A DNA stretch of 64,000 bases from Massilia sp. WG5 (lineage in GTDB: Bacteria > Pseudomonadota > Gammaproteobacteria > Burkholderiales > Burkholderiaceae_D): contig NZ_CP012640.2 in NCBI RefSeq assembly GCF_001412595.2, positions 2,356,001 through 2,420,000 on the forward strand, read 5' to 3'. The translations under genes were made by a program, and so were the position numbers. The notes below the pieces were generated by a model. It was given only the letters and a program-made list of their open reading frames with translations, had not been told where the DNA came from and did no database searches. Position 1 is the first letter of the stretch, and each line of letters opens with the position of its first letter. Below are positions 27,496-41,026 of this stretch, in pieces.

Positions 27496-28545
27496 TTAGG
27501 CCGCCAGCGTGGCGCTGTCGATCACGAAGCGGTACTTCACGTCGCCCTTGAGCATGCGCTCGTAGGCGGCGTTGATCTCGTCTGCGCGGATCATCTCGAT
27601 GTCGGCGACGATGCCGTGTTCGGCGCAGAAGTCCAGCATCTCCTGGGTTTCCGGGATCCCGCCGATCATCGAGCCGGCCAGCGCGCGGCGCTTCATGATC
27701 AGGTTGAACACCTGCGGCGACGGGTGCGGCGTGGCCGGCGCGCCGACCAGCACCATGGTGCCGTCGCGCTTCAGCAGGGTCAGGTAGGCGTCGAGGTCGT
27801 GCGGGGCCGCCACGGTGTTGACGATCAGGTCCAGCGTCTTCGCACGCGCGGCCATCGCCGCCGGGTCCTTCGACACCACCACTTCGTGCGCGCCCAGGGC
27901 TTCGGCGTTCTGGCGTTTCGATTCCGAGGTCGTGAACGCGACCACGTGCGCGCCCATCGCGCGCGCCAGCTTGATGCCCATGTGGCCCAGGCCGCCGATG
28001 CCGACGATGCCGACCGTCTTGCCGGGGCCGGCCTTCCAGTGGCGCAGCGGGGAATAGGTGGTGATGCCGGCGCACAGCAGCGGCGCCACCGCGGCCAGCT
28101 GGTCTTCGGCGTGGTTCACGCGCAGCACGTAGCGCTCGTGCACGACGATCTGCTGCGAGTAGCCGCCCAGCGTGTGGCCCGGCGCGTCCCGGGTCGGACC
28201 GTTGTAGGTGCCGACCATGCCGTCGCAGTAGTTTTCCAGGCCTTCTTCGCAATCGGCGCAGTGCTGGCAGCTGTCGACCATGCAGCCGACGCCGACCAGG
28301 TCGCCGACCTTGTAGTTGTGCACATGCGCGCCGACGCTCGACACGCGGCCGACGATCTCGTGGCCCGGCACGCAGGGATACAGGGTGCCGGCCCATTCGC
28401 CGCGCACGGTATGCAGGTCGGAGTGGCAGACGCCGCAAAAGGCGATGTCGATCTGGACGTCGTGCGGACCCGGCGCGCGGCGGGTGATGTCCATCGATTC
28501 CAGCGGCTGGTCGCCGGCGTAGGCGCCGTAGGCTTTCACAGTCAT
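27496..28545 (-). CDS. yahK: Zinc-dependent NADP aldehyde reductase / alcohol dehydrogenase
   Basis: A 349-residue medium-chain dehydrogenase closely resembling E. coli YahK along its whole length (AYAGDQPLESMDITRR, GVCHSDLHTVRGEW, PCVPGHEIVGRV, GLENYCDGMVGTYN, VGIGGLGHMGIKLARAMGA). It has the catalytic zinc ligands and a structural zinc cluster (Cys residues in VDSCQHCADCEEGLENYC). YahK reduces a broad range of aldehydes with NADPH. ATG 28545 is preceded by AGGAG, which excludes a longer form. First gene of an operon with the nepI-like exporter, divergent from a LysR gene. Confidence 0.93.
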   Translation of the reverse strand: MTVKAYGAYAGDQPLESMDITRRAPGPHDVQIDIAFCGVCHSDLHTVRGEWAGTLYPCVPGHEIVGRVSSVGAHVHNYKVGDLVGVGCMVDSCQHCADCEEGLENYCDGMVGTYNGPTRDAPGHTLGGYSQQIVVHERYVLRVNHAEDQLAAVAPLLCAGITTYSPLRHWKAGPGKTVGIVGIGGLGHMGIKLARAMGAHVVAFTTSESKRQNAEALGAHEVVVSKDPAAMAARAKTLDLIVNTVAAPHDLDAYLTLLKRDGTMVLVGAPATPHPSPQVFNLIMKRRALAGSMIGGIPETQEMLDFCAEHGIVADIEMIRADEINAAYERMLKGDVKYRFVIDSATLAA

Positions 28546-28629
28546 GTTCGCTCCTATGTGTTCATTCGCAAAGGGAGGCATGATAAGCGCAAACCTGGCG
28601 GTAAAACGAGGCTGGAATTGCATGGGCTT

Positions 28630-28644
28630 ATGAATCTGGCTCAT
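28630..28644. promoter_or_regulatory. LysR-type box between yahK and its regulator
   Basis: ATGAATCTGGCTCAT contains a T-N11-A LysR box with inverted arms ATGA/TCAT, 36 bases upstream of the LysR start and 85 bases upstream of yahK. It closely resembles the box at 40685-40699 beside a second, related LysR gene. Confidence 0.55.
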
Positions 28645-28679
28645 GAATTACAGACTTGATTAGGATTACACTGTCATCA

Positions 28680-29609
28680 ATGGCCCGCGAAAACATCAAC
28701 GACATCCTCGTCTTCCTCGCCGTCGCGCGCGAGCGCAGCTTCACGCGCGCCGCGGCCAAGCTCGGCATGACGCAGTCCGCCCTCAGCCACATCATCCGCG
28801 GGCTGGAAGAGCGCCTCGGCGTGCGCCTGTTGACCCGCACCACGCGCAGCGTCTCGCCCACCGACGCCGGCGAGCGCCTGCTGCAGAACGTGGGCCCGCG
28901 GCTGGACGAGATCGAAGCGGAGATCGCCGCCGTCAGCGACCTGGGCGACAAGCCGGCGGGCACGGTGCGCATCACGGCCATCGACCACGTGGTCGACAGC
29001 GTGCTGTGGCCGCGGCTGGCGCCGATCCTGCCGCAGTACCCGGACCTGCACGTCGAGATCAGCGCCGACTACCGCATGGTCGACATCGCCGCCGAGCGCT
29101 ACGACATCGGCGTGCGCTTCGGCGACCAGCTCGAGAAGGACATGATCGCGGTGCGCCTGACGCCGGACGTGAAGATGATGATCGTCGGCGCCCCCGCCTA
29201 CTTCGCGCACCGGCCGGTCCCGGCGTCGAGCCAGGACCTCATCAAGCACAACTGCATCAACCTGCGCCTGGCCAGCAGCGGGGGTTTGTATGCCTGGGAG
29301 CTGCGCCACGAAGGCCGGGAACTGGAAGCGCGGGTGCGCGGCCAGCTGACCTTCAACAGCGCCTACCAGATCCTGAATGCGGCCCTGGGCGGCTGCGGCC
29401 TGGCCTTCGTTCCGGAGGACCTGGCCGGCGCGCACGTGCGGGCGGGACGCTTGACCAGCGTGATGGAAGACTGGTGCCCGACCTTCCCCGGCCTGCACGC
29501 CTATTACCCGAGCCGGCGCCAGAACTCGCGCGCGCTGGCGCTGGTGATCGAGGCGATCCGCCTCAAGAGCGACCGCGATGATGGCGGCGAGCAGGCTTCA
29601 GCTTCTTGA
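28680..29609 (+). CDS. LysR family regulator of yahK-nepI
   Basis: A 309-residue LysR protein: winged helix-turn-helix (1-62; ARERSFTRAAAKLGMTQSALSHIIRGLEERLG) and a substrate-binding domain (~92-300) of the group that includes PgrR and DmlR. I start at ATG 28680; an upstream ATG (28656) would add 8 residues. The helix-turn-helix is nearly identical to that of the LysR gene at 39789, and both face a similar ATGA...CTCAT box. Its last 12 bases overlap the end of the converging GNAT gene. Confidence 0.88.
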   Translation: MARENINDILVFLAVARERSFTRAAAKLGMTQSALSHIIRGLEERLGVRLLTRTTRSVSPTDAGERLLQNVGPRLDEIEAEIAAVSDLGDKPAGTVRITAIDHVVDSVLWPRLAPILPQYPDLHVEISADYRMVDIAAERYDIGVRFGDQLEKDMIAVRLTPDVKMMIVGAPAYFAHRPVPASSQDLIKHNCINLRLASSGGLYAWELRHEGRELEARVRGQLTFNSAYQILNAALGGCGLAFVPEDLAGAHVRAGRLTSVMEDWCPTFPGLHAYYPSRRQNSRALALVIEAIRLKSDRDDGGEQASAS

Positions 29610-30035
29610 CCGTAGCGAGTAAGCGATCTCGGAAGAACTCACTGGCTTACGCTGCCAACCCTGTGCAGCATAAAACCGGTCTGCCCTCGTGTTGGCGCCA
29701 GTGCTCAGGTGGACACGATCATGGCCAAGCTCGAACAGCCAGTCGACGGCTTGCTCGAGCAATGATTTGCCGAGTCCCCGTCCCTCATGACCCGGGCTTA
29801 CGAAGAGTGCCGAGATGGATGCGTTGACCTTGTCCGCGTAGCAAAAAGCGACGATTTCCCCCCCGCTTTCGGCAACCCACCCGCGCCCCGACTTTTCCAG
29901 GAAGTCCTCGTACATCGCTGCGGTGATGCGACCCGGATCGGACAGGACGTTTTCCGTCACGGACAGCCGTATCCGGGACATTTCGGGAATGTCGGCGCTG
30001 GTGGCTTGCCTGAGCAATAGGAGATGTCCGTTCAT
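29598..30035 (-). CDS. GNAT family N-acetyltransferase
   Basis: A 145-residue single-domain acetyltransferase. The acetyl-CoA loop is GHEGRGLGKSLLEQAV (residues ~82-97), preceded by the beta-strand ISALFVSP and followed by the terminal FYAAQGWQRK motif. Substrate unknown; the fold covers small molecules, amines and peptides. It converges with the LysR gene, with a 12-base overlap. Confidence 0.85.
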   Translation of the reverse strand: MNGHLLLLRQATSADIPEMSRIRLSVTENVLSDPGRITAAMYEDFLEKSGRGWVAESGGEIVAFCYADKVNASISALFVSPGHEGRGLGKSLLEQAVDWLFELGHDRVHLSTGANTRADRFYAAQGWQRKPVSSSEIAYSLRSRS

Positions 30036-30158
30036 GCGCGAACCCGGATGGAAACCGATGAGTATAGTGACGCATCGAGCGCCCTGTCTGCACGAAAAAG
30101 AAAAAAGCGCGAAAATGTGTGATTACACCTCCATTTGCCGTTTCAGGCATCTATCACA

Positions 30159-31376
30159 ATGTCCAATGCAGCTTCTCCTGCCCTGCCCCGCGGCAGCGGC
30201 ATCAATCCCGCGCCACTTGGCCTTGCAGTCATACTGATCGCCCTCGGCGCCTTGTATCTTGCACAAGCCGTCAGCGCGAGCCAGGCCGCGCTCTACGTGG
30301 TCGGCGCCCTGCTCGGCCTCGCGCTGTACCACGCCGCCTTCGGCTTCACGTCCTCGTGGCGCGTGTTCATCGCCGACGGCCGCGGCGCCGGCCTGCGCGC
30401 CCAGATGATCATGCTCGCCATCGGCGTGGCCCTGTTCTTCCCGGCGCTGGCCGCCGGCACCCTGTTCGGCGCGCCGGTCAAGGGCCTGGTGTCGCCGGCC
30501 GGCACCTCCGTCATCGTCGGCGCCTTCATGTTCGGCATCGGCATGCAGCTCGGCGGCGGCTGCGCCTCCGGCACCCTGTACACGGTCGGCGGCGGCAGCA
30601 CGCGCATGATCGTGACGCTGATCGCCTTCATCGTCGGTTCCGTCATCGGCACCGCGCACATGCCCTTCTGGACTTCGCTGCCGCAACTGAAGCCGATCTC
30701 GCTGGTCACCACGCTGGGCCTGGCGCCAGCGCTGCTGCTCAACTGGCTGGTGTTCGCGCTGATTGCCGCCATCACGGTGGTGGTCGAAAAGCGCCGCCAC
30801 GGCCGCCTGGTCGCGCCGGACCTGCCGGCGAACCGCGCCGCCACCTGGCTGCACGGTCCATGGCCGCTGGTGGCCGGCGCCATCGCGCTGGTGCTGCTCA
30901 ACTTCGCCACGCTCGCGCTGTCGGGCCGTCCGTGGGGCGTGACCTCGGCGTTCGCGCTGTGGGGCGCCAAGGCCGCCTCCCTGGTCGGCTTCGACCCGGC
31001 CAGCTGGACCTACTGGTCGAGCAAGGCCAACGCCGCCGCGCTGGCCGCGCCGATCTCGAAGGACGTGACCTCGGTGATGGACATCGGCATCGTGCTCGGC
31101 GCGATGGCGGCGGCGGCGCTGGCCGGCCGCTATTCGCCGGTGTGGAAGCTGCCGCTGCGCTCCCTGATCGCGGCCGTCGTCGGCGGCCTGCTGCTCGGCT
31201 ACGGCGCGCGCCTGGCCTACGGCTGCAATATCGGCGCCTACTTCAGCGGCATCATCTCCGGCAGCCTGCACGGCTGGCTGTGGCTGGTCGCCGCCTTCAC
31301 CGGCAATGTGTTCGGCACGCGCCTGCGCCCGCTGTTCGGGCTCGAGGTCGAGCGGATCAAGCAGACCGGCTGCTGA
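30159..31376 (+). CDS. YeeE/YedE family sulfur-compound transporter
   Basis: A 405-residue membrane protein with about ten helices arranged as two repeats. Each repeat carries the family cysteine motif: GGGCASGTLYTVGGG in the first half and AYGCNIGAYFSGI in the second. YeeE/TsuA members carry thiosulfate across the inner membrane by a relay of such cysteines; others handle selenium or unknown sulfur species. I start at ATG 30159, eight codons after a TTG at 30135. No sulfur-metabolism gene sits next to it, so the cargo remains open. Confidence 0.88.
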   Translation: MSNAASPALPRGSGINPAPLGLAVILIALGALYLAQAVSASQAALYVVGALLGLALYHAAFGFTSSWRVFIADGRGAGLRAQMIMLAIGVALFFPALAAGTLFGAPVKGLVSPAGTSVIVGAFMFGIGMQLGGGCASGTLYTVGGGSTRMIVTLIAFIVGSVIGTAHMPFWTSLPQLKPISLVTTLGLAPALLLNWLVFALIAAITVVVEKRRHGRLVAPDLPANRAATWLHGPWPLVAGAIALVLLNFATLALSGRPWGVTSAFALWGAKAASLVGFDPASWTYWSSKANAAALAAPISKDVTSVMDIGIVLGAMAAAALAGRYSPVWKLPLRSLIAAVVGGLLLGYGARLAYGCNIGAYFSGIISGSLHGWLWLVAAFTGNVFGTRLRPLFGLEVERIKQTGC

Positions 31377-31385
31377 AGCGGCGAT

Positions 31386-32450
31386 CTACTTCAGCACCGC
31401 CTCCGCATCGACGATGTCCACGCCCTGCAGCTGGCCCAGCCAGGCATCGAACCAGGGCTTGTGCGAAGCGCCGACGATGGACAGCACGCGCGCGGCCGGA
31501 CGTTCGCGGAAGGTCTCGCGGATGTTGGCGACCATGCGCAGGTTGCGCACTTCCCAGCCGCCGACGAACATGCGCGGATAGCCTTCCGGCGACTGGGCGC
31601 GCAGGGACGGGACCACATTGACTTCGGCCAGCACCCGCAGGGTGTTCGGGTCGTTGACGGCGCGGTACAGCGGCAGCAGGTCGGACGCCTGCTTCAGCGG
31701 CTCCTCGCGTTTCTGGAGCGCGTCCAGTTCCGCGCGGCCCGTGGCCCAGGCGGCTTCGAGCGCCCTGGCGTAGGCCTTGACGTCCGGGACGTCGATGTTG
31801 TCGCCGGTATGGTTGTCGACCGGGTAGACCCGCTCCAGGCCCAACCGGGCGGCCAGGCGCGCGGCCAGCTGGATGCTTTCGTTGTTGCGCGTGCCGAGCT
31901 TGCCGAGCTGCTCGACCAGCGCGGCATCCAGGCCATCGCCGGCGCGGCGCTCGGCCTCGGGCAGGCGCAGCCACTGCACATAGCCGGACGCCGGTTCGTG
32001 CGCGGCCAGGAACAGCGCGGCCAGGTGCCGCCGCTGGGCCGGCGCCGGCTGCGCGGGCCAGGTCTTGAGGGTTTTATGGATCTCGGCCAGCGCGGCCGGG
32101 ATCTCCAGCCCGGTCGCCTTTCGCGCCGCGTCGGGCGCGTCGCAATAGTCGGCGCCGTACTTCGCGGGATGGCGCAGCGCGAGATCGCAGTCCTCGCCGG
32201 GCTCGTCCTCGATGGTGACGATCTCGGGCTTGAACGCCGCGAGCCGGTCCAGCACCGGGTCCAGCGCCGCGGGCTTGAAACTCTTCGGCATCTCGCGCAA
32301 GTGCACGGTGCCCAGCACCAGCACCTGCGCGCGCGGCCCGGCCATGTCGCGGTCGAGCGTCGTCAGGTCGATCCGCGCTGGCGCCTGCGCCTGCACCACC
32401 AGCGGCAATGCCGCGATCGATCCCCAGGTCCACTTCGTCCATGTTCCCAT
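31386..32450 (-). CDS. Exported DUF5694 protein (TraB/TIKI-like fold)
   Basis: A 354-residue protein with a short hydrophobic leader (SIAALPLVVQAQA). Family markers are VLVLGTVHLREMP near the start, TIEDEPGEDCDL, and the terminal SIVGASHKPWFDAWL. The conserved GTxH and GxxH motifs relate it to the TraB/PrgY/TIKI proteins, some of which are metal-dependent peptidases. Activity here is not known. GGAG before ATG 32450 sets the start and excludes the longer form from 32468. It converges on the YedE gene with 9 bases between. Confidence 0.75.
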   Translation of the reverse strand: MGTWTKWTWGSIAALPLVVQAQAPARIDLTTLDRDMAGPRAQVLVLGTVHLREMPKSFKPAALDPVLDRLAAFKPEIVTIEDEPGEDCDLALRHPAKYGADYCDAPDAARKATGLEIPAALAEIHKTLKTWPAQPAPAQRRHLAALFLAAHEPASGYVQWLRLPEAERRAGDGLDAALVEQLGKLGTRNNESIQLAARLAARLGLERVYPVDNHTGDNIDVPDVKAYARALEAAWATGRAELDALQKREEPLKQASDLLPLYRAVNDPNTLRVLAEVNVVPSLRAQSPEGYPRMFVGGWEVRNLRMVANIRETFRERPAARVLSIVGASHKPWFDAWLGQLQGVDIVDAEAVLK

Positions 32451-32587
32451 CCGGTTCTCCCTTGGCATTGATTGTCATGTAGCTGGACAATGTAGAAAAA
32501 TGCGCGAGCGGACTCAAGCCCGATGTGAACAGAGTGTTATTTTCACGGCTTGAAGTGCCGAAAAGCCGGACAGGCGGGAGGGTGGAG

Positions 32588-32896
32588 ATGAGGTGGTGGA
32601 CGAGATGGCGGATGGGCGCCGTATGCGCCGACTACAAGGCCTTGCTGGACCGGTTCCTCGACGGCGCGATGCCGACGGCGACGTTCCGGACCTTGTATTT
32701 CAAGCGGTTCAAGGAAGAGACCCGCTACATGAGCAGCGACTTGTTCGAGGTGCTGGACGGGCTCTTTGCCGATCTCGATGGGTTGACCGACGACCCGGAA
32801 CTGCTTGCCGCGAAGCCGGATTATTTCATCGACGAGGCCCGGCTGCGCGCGCGGGTCCAGGCGGCATCGCGCCGCCTGGCCTCCTTTACCGCTTAG
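32588..32896 (+). CDS. Colicin-immunity-like protein without a visible toxin
   Basis: A 102-residue acidic, helical protein from ATG 32588 (GGGAGG at 32577-32582). The pattern YKALLDRFLDGAMPTATF...FKEETRYMSSDLFEVLDGLFADLDGLTDDPEL...IDEARLRARV matches the colicin D/E5-type immunity family (PF09204-like), which blocks tRNA-cleaving toxins by mimicking RNA. There is no toxin gene, secretion gene or repeat-rich polymorphic toxin nearby: the neighbours are a DUF5694 protein and an alpha-amylase. It may be an orphan immunity gene protecting against neighbours. The family call is from pattern memory. Confidence 0.65.
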   Translation: MRWWTRWRMGAVCADYKALLDRFLDGAMPTATFRTLYFKRFKEETRYMSSDLFEVLDGLFADLDGLTDDPELLAAKPDYFIDEARLRARVQAASRRLASFTA

Positions 32897-32908
32897 CGGC
32901 TGCGCGCC

Positions 32909-34600
32909 TCAATCCAGCGCAATCAGCGCCACCGGCGCGCGCAGCTCGAACTGCACCTTGCCTTTCGCAACCATGGCGCTCTTGCCGGTGTACCAGTCAC
33001 GCACGGTCTGGCCGTCCGAGAACACGCCCGCCACCGGGATCGCCACCGTGCGGTCCTGCGGCAGGCCGATCGCCACCACCACGCGGTCGCTCACGCCGCC
33101 CTTGTCATAGGTGCGCTTGAAAACGTAGGGGCTCGATTGCAGCATCTGGTGCATGCCCGCGCCGACCGCCGGATGCGCGTGGCGGAAGCGGGCCAGGCGG
33201 GCCCAGTGCTCGCGCACCTCGGCCACGCCGAACAGGCCGACGCGGGTGTTGTTCTTCAGCTGGTCCCAGTTCATGAAGGAGCGCAGGTTGGCGTCGCCTT
33301 CCGCACCGTCGATCTTCAGCACGCGCGCGGTCTCGTCGCCGTAGTAGATCTGGGCCTGGCCAGGCGCCAGCAGCAGTTTGTTCGCCGCTTCCATCGGGTG
33401 CTCGCGCAGCGCGTCGAAGGGATGGCCGTCGTCGTGCGAGTCCAGGTAGTTCAGCACCGAGTAGCCCTTCAGCGGGCCGTTCAGCGCCGCCGAATAGCTT
33501 GAAAACAGCTGTTCGTAGTCCTGGCGCGCATCGCCCGCCATGCTGAAGTTGATCATGCTGTCGAAGCCGTTGTCGTAATAATCGACCTTCGCGCCGCCGT
33601 CATAGGTGAACTCGCGGCCGGCCTTGACCGAGTAGCCGTAGGTCTCGGCCGTCATGAAGAACGGCAGGTTGCCGATCCTGGCCACCGCCTGCTTGCCGGC
33701 CGGGGTGCGCTTCCAGTCCTCGTAGGCGCTGCTGGCGACCTTCTTGAGGTCCTTCCACACGCCCGGTTCGGTGTGCTTGACGGTGTCGGCGCGGAAGCCG
33801 TCGAAGCCGTACTTGCGCACCCAGTCGGCGTGCCATTTCATCAGGTAGTAACGCGGCGCACGCGGGTAGCCGGTGCGCTTGAAGAAGTCGTTCAGCTCGG
33901 CCATCTCGCGCTCGTAGCGCCCTTCCTTCTTCCACTTCGCCGCCACCGCCGGCGGCACCTCGACCTTCTCGTTGCTGTCGGTGCGGAAGTCCGGCAGGTT
34001 CTTCACCAGCGTGCAGCTGACCGTACCCTTGAAGTCCTTGAAGTTGCAGGCCGGCTCCGTGCGCACCCACTCGGCGGGCCAGACCGGATCCTCGGCCGTC
34101 ACCGGACCGGTGTGGTTCATCACCACGTCCAGCAGCACGCGGATGCCACGCGCGTGGGCGGCGTCGACCAGCTCGTGCATGTCCTTCTCGGTGCCGAGAT
34201 TGGCGTCGATGCTGGTGAAGTCGCGCGCCCAGTAGCCGTGGAAGCCGTAGGACTTGCCGGTGCCTTCGTCGGTGGAACCATGGATCTGCTCCACCGGCGG
34301 CGTGATCCAGATCGCGTCCACGCCCAGGTCGTCGAAATACCCCTCCTTGATCTTCTGCGTGACGCCGGCCAGGTCGCCGCCCATGAAGCCGCGCGCCGTT
34401 GCGGCGTCATCCTTGCGGCCGTAGGCATGGTCGTTGGCCGGGTTGCCGTTGTTGAAGCGGTCCGTCAGCAGGAAGTAGACGGTCGCGTTCTCCCAGGTGA
34501 AGGGCTTGCCTTTGACCGGCGACAGGTCCGGCGCGGCGGACGCGGCGGACGCGGCGCCGAAGGCAAGCATCAGGGAAACGGCAAGGGCAGACAATTTCAT
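32909..34600 (-). CDS. Exported GH13 alpha-amylase (MalS-like, GH13_19 type)
   Basis: A 563-residue amylase with a signal peptide (cleavage near SAA-APD, residue ~23). Motifs: LLDVVMNHTG (region I), GFRADTVKH with nucleophile Asp272, MTAETYG with Glu319, and LDSHDDGH with Asp390, where the usual Asn of NHD is Ser. A long insertion between residues 165 and 250 separates regions I and II, as in MalS-type periplasmic amylases. It cuts maltodextrins in the periplasm. AAAGGA precedes ATG 34600. It is the third gene after the SLC45 transporter and phosphoglucomutase, with a REP-like element in the gap. Confidence 0.92.
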   Translation of the reverse strand: MKLSALAVSLMLAFGAASAASAAPDLSPVKGKPFTWENATVYFLLTDRFNNGNPANDHAYGRKDDAATARGFMGGDLAGVTQKIKEGYFDDLGVDAIWITPPVEQIHGSTDEGTGKSYGFHGYWARDFTSIDANLGTEKDMHELVDAAHARGIRVLLDVVMNHTGPVTAEDPVWPAEWVRTEPACNFKDFKGTVSCTLVKNLPDFRTDSNEKVEVPPAVAAKWKKEGRYEREMAELNDFFKRTGYPRAPRYYLMKWHADWVRKYGFDGFRADTVKHTEPGVWKDLKKVASSAYEDWKRTPAGKQAVARIGNLPFFMTAETYGYSVKAGREFTYDGGAKVDYYDNGFDSMINFSMAGDARQDYEQLFSSYSAALNGPLKGYSVLNYLDSHDDGHPFDALREHPMEAANKLLLAPGQAQIYYGDETARVLKIDGAEGDANLRSFMNWDQLKNNTRVGLFGVAEVREHWARLARFRHAHPAVGAGMHQMLQSSPYVFKRTYDKGGVSDRVVVAIGLPQDRTVAIPVAGVFSDGQTVRDWYTGKSAMVAKGKVQFELRAPVALIALD

Positions 34601-34632
34601 TCAGGGTCCTTTGGTGATGGATGAGAACTTGG

Positions 34633-34652
34633 GTCCCCGCCTGCGCGGGGAC
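34633..34652. repeat. REP-like palindrome, GTCGTCCCC family (inverted orientation)
   Basis: GTCCCCGC (34633-34640) pairs with GCGGGGAC (34645-34652) around CTGC, in the opposite orientation to most other copies. It fills the gap between the phosphoglucomutase stop and the alpha-amylase start on the minus strand. Confidence 0.75.
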
Positions 34653-34658
34653 GACGGG

Positions 34659-37704
<3,046 letters not shown>

Positions 37705-37745
37705 CTGTGTCCCCTAACGGTGCCCGGGCTGGCGCCGAACTACCT

Positions 37746-37783
37746 CCATGTAGCAAAGTAACATGGCGATTGTTGAGTGTCAA
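37746..37783 (-). promoter_or_regulatory. Promoter and overlapping palindrome of the SLC45 transporter operon
   Basis: On the minus strand a perfect -35 box TTGACA (37783-37778) is followed after 17 bases by TACTTT (37760-37755). A palindrome with arms CCATGT (37746-37751) and ACATGG (37761-37766) covers this -10 box. Its inner part, TGTAGC-AAA-GTAACA on the plus strand, is a degenerate relative of the HexR-like site upstream. A protein bound here would block the promoter. Confidence 0.55.
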
Positions 37784-37790
37784 CGTAACA

Positions 37791-37810
37791 ACGCCCGCAA
37801 AAGCGGGCGT
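37791..37810 (-). terminator. Hairpin terminator after deaD
   Basis: ACGCCCGC (37791-37798) and GCGGGCGT (37803-37810) form a perfect 8-bp GC-rich stem with a 4-base loop, about 25 bases beyond the deaD stop. On the minus strand the stem is followed by the moderately T-rich GTTGTTACGTTG. It separates deaD from the transporter operon promoter. Confidence 0.65.
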
Positions 37811-37812
37811 TT

Positions 37813-37827
37813 TGTAGTCAAATTACG
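37813..37827. promoter_or_regulatory. HexR-like site upstream of the SLC45 transporter operon
   Basis: TGTAGTCAAATTACG matches TGTARTNNNAYTACA at 14 of 15 positions. It lies between the deaD stop and the transporter promoter, about 110 bases upstream of the transporter start. Confidence 0.65.
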
Positions 37828-37833
37828 ACTGCA

Positions 37834-39657
<1,824 letters not shown>

Positions 39658-39788
39658 GTAGGAAATTCTCTTAAAAATCGAAGGCAAACCTGCAGTTTAC
39701 TCTCTCACGGGGCGCTAAGCCCGGATTATTTGCTGGAGACGCGGCAGGCATACCACGATGTCAACAGCCGCTGCTACACTTCCCGACC

Positions 39789-40688
39789 ATGCCACGTCCC
39801 GATTTCAACCATCTGCAAGCCTTCGTCCTGGTCGCGCGCGAGCGCAGTTTCACGCGCGCCGCCGCCCAGCTGGGCGTGTCGCAATCGGCCCTCAGCCACA
39901 CGATCCGCGCGCTGGAATCGAAGCTGGGCGTGCGCCTGCTGACCCGCAGCACCCGCGGCGTCGCGCCGACCGAGGCCGGCGACAAGCTGTACGCCTCGCT
40001 CGAGCCGCATTACGAAGCCATCGAAGCAGGCCTGTCGGCGCTGGGCGAGGCGCGCGACAGGCCGGCCGGCACGATCCGCATCACGACCCACGACCACGCG
40101 GCCGGCACGATCCTGTGGCCGAAGCTGTCGAAGGTGCTGGCAAGCTACCCCGACGTCAGGGTCGAGATCAGCATCAACTACGGCCTGATCGACATCGTCG
40201 CCGAGCGCTTCGATGCCGGCGTGCGCCTGGGGGCCCAGGTCGCCCGGGACATGATCGCGGTGCGCATCTCGCCGGACATGAAGCGCGCGGTGGTCGGCAG
40301 TCCCGCCTACCTGGCCGGACGGCCGCTGCCGCAAACGCCGCAGGACCTGACGCGCCATAACTGCATCAACATGCGCCTGCCGACCTATGGCGGCCTGGCG
40401 CCGTGGGAATTCGTCAAGGACGGCAAGGAACTGCAGGTGCAGGTCGAGGGCCAGGCCATCTTCAATACCACGCCGCAGAAACTGCAGGCGGCGCTGGACG
40501 GCGCCGGACTGGCCAGCCTGCCGGACGACATGGTGCGCGAGCACGTCGCCGCCGGCCGCCTGCAGCGGGTGCTGGAAGACTGGTGCCCGACCTACCCCGG
40601 CTACCACCTCTACTACCCGAGCCGCCGCCAGGCATCGCCGGCCTTCGCGCTGGTGGTCGAGGCGCTGCGCTGGCGCTCCAATTCATGA
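39789..40688 (+). CDS. LysR family regulator of the tautomerase-CMD-cupin operon
   Basis: A 299-residue LysR protein with helix-turn-helix ARERSFTRAAAQLGVSQSALSHTIRALESKLG (residues ~15-47) and a substrate-binding domain (~90-290). It is closely similar to the LysR at 28680 (both end with a YYPSRRQ motif near the C-terminus). It lies directly upstream of three co-directional genes, and a T-N11-A box overlaps its own stop codon, so it likely activates them. Such LysR-tautomerase-CMD-cupin sets are common in proteobacteria. Confidence 0.88.
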   Translation: MPRPDFNHLQAFVLVARERSFTRAAAQLGVSQSALSHTIRALESKLGVRLLTRSTRGVAPTEAGDKLYASLEPHYEAIEAGLSALGEARDRPAGTIRITTHDHAAGTILWPKLSKVLASYPDVRVEISINYGLIDIVAERFDAGVRLGAQVARDMIAVRISPDMKRAVVGSPAYLAGRPLPQTPQDLTRHNCINMRLPTYGGLAPWEFVKDGKELQVQVEGQAIFNTTPQKLQAALDGAGLASLPDDMVREHVAAGRLQRVLEDWCPTYPGYHLYYPSRRQASPAFALVVEALRWRSNS

Positions 40689-40699
40689 GATTTCCTCAT
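40685..40699. promoter_or_regulatory. LysR-type box upstream of the tautomerase operon
   Basis: ATGAG-ATTTC-CTCAT is a perfect inverted repeat with T-N11-A spacing. A further palindrome CTCATGAG lies at 40727-40734. A -10-like TATAGT (40746-40751) has no good -35 box at 17 bases, which suits an activator-dependent promoter for the operon starting at 40784. Confidence 0.6.
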
Positions 40700-40783
40700 A
40701 TCGGCATTGAATAAACCCCGGCTATTCTCATGAGTCGGCGCTGGCTATAGTGGAACCCTGATCACGCATCGAGGATTCATGCC

Positions 40784-41026
40784 ATGCCGCATATCATCGT
40801 CAAACTCTGGCCGGGAAAATCCCGGCGCCACAAGCAGCAACTGGCCGACGAGATCACCCGCAGCGTCACCAGCGTCCTCGGCTACGGCGAGGAATCGGTC
40901 TCGGTCGGCTTCGAAGAGGTCGGCGCAGGCGACTGGATGAAGCAGGTCTACGAACCGGATATCGTCGCCGCGCAGGACCGTCTCTTCAAGAAACCCGGCT
41001 ACGGCCCGCTGCGAGGCCAGTCATGA
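40784..41026 (+). CDS. 4-oxalocrotonate tautomerase family protein (PptA-like)
   Basis: An 80-residue tautomerase-superfamily protein beginning Met-Pro-His-Ile-Ile-Val; Pro2 becomes the catalytic N-terminal proline after removal of Met. The [22 protein letters not shown] helix and the [11 protein letters not shown] strand fit the PptA subgroup. GAGG lies upstream. The stop overlaps the start of the CMD gene by 4 bases. The substrate is unknown. Confidence 0.88.
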   Translation: MPHIIVKLWPGKSRRHKQQLADEITRSVTSVLGYGEESVSVGFEEVGAGDWMKQVYEPDIVAAQDRLFKKPGYGPLRGQS

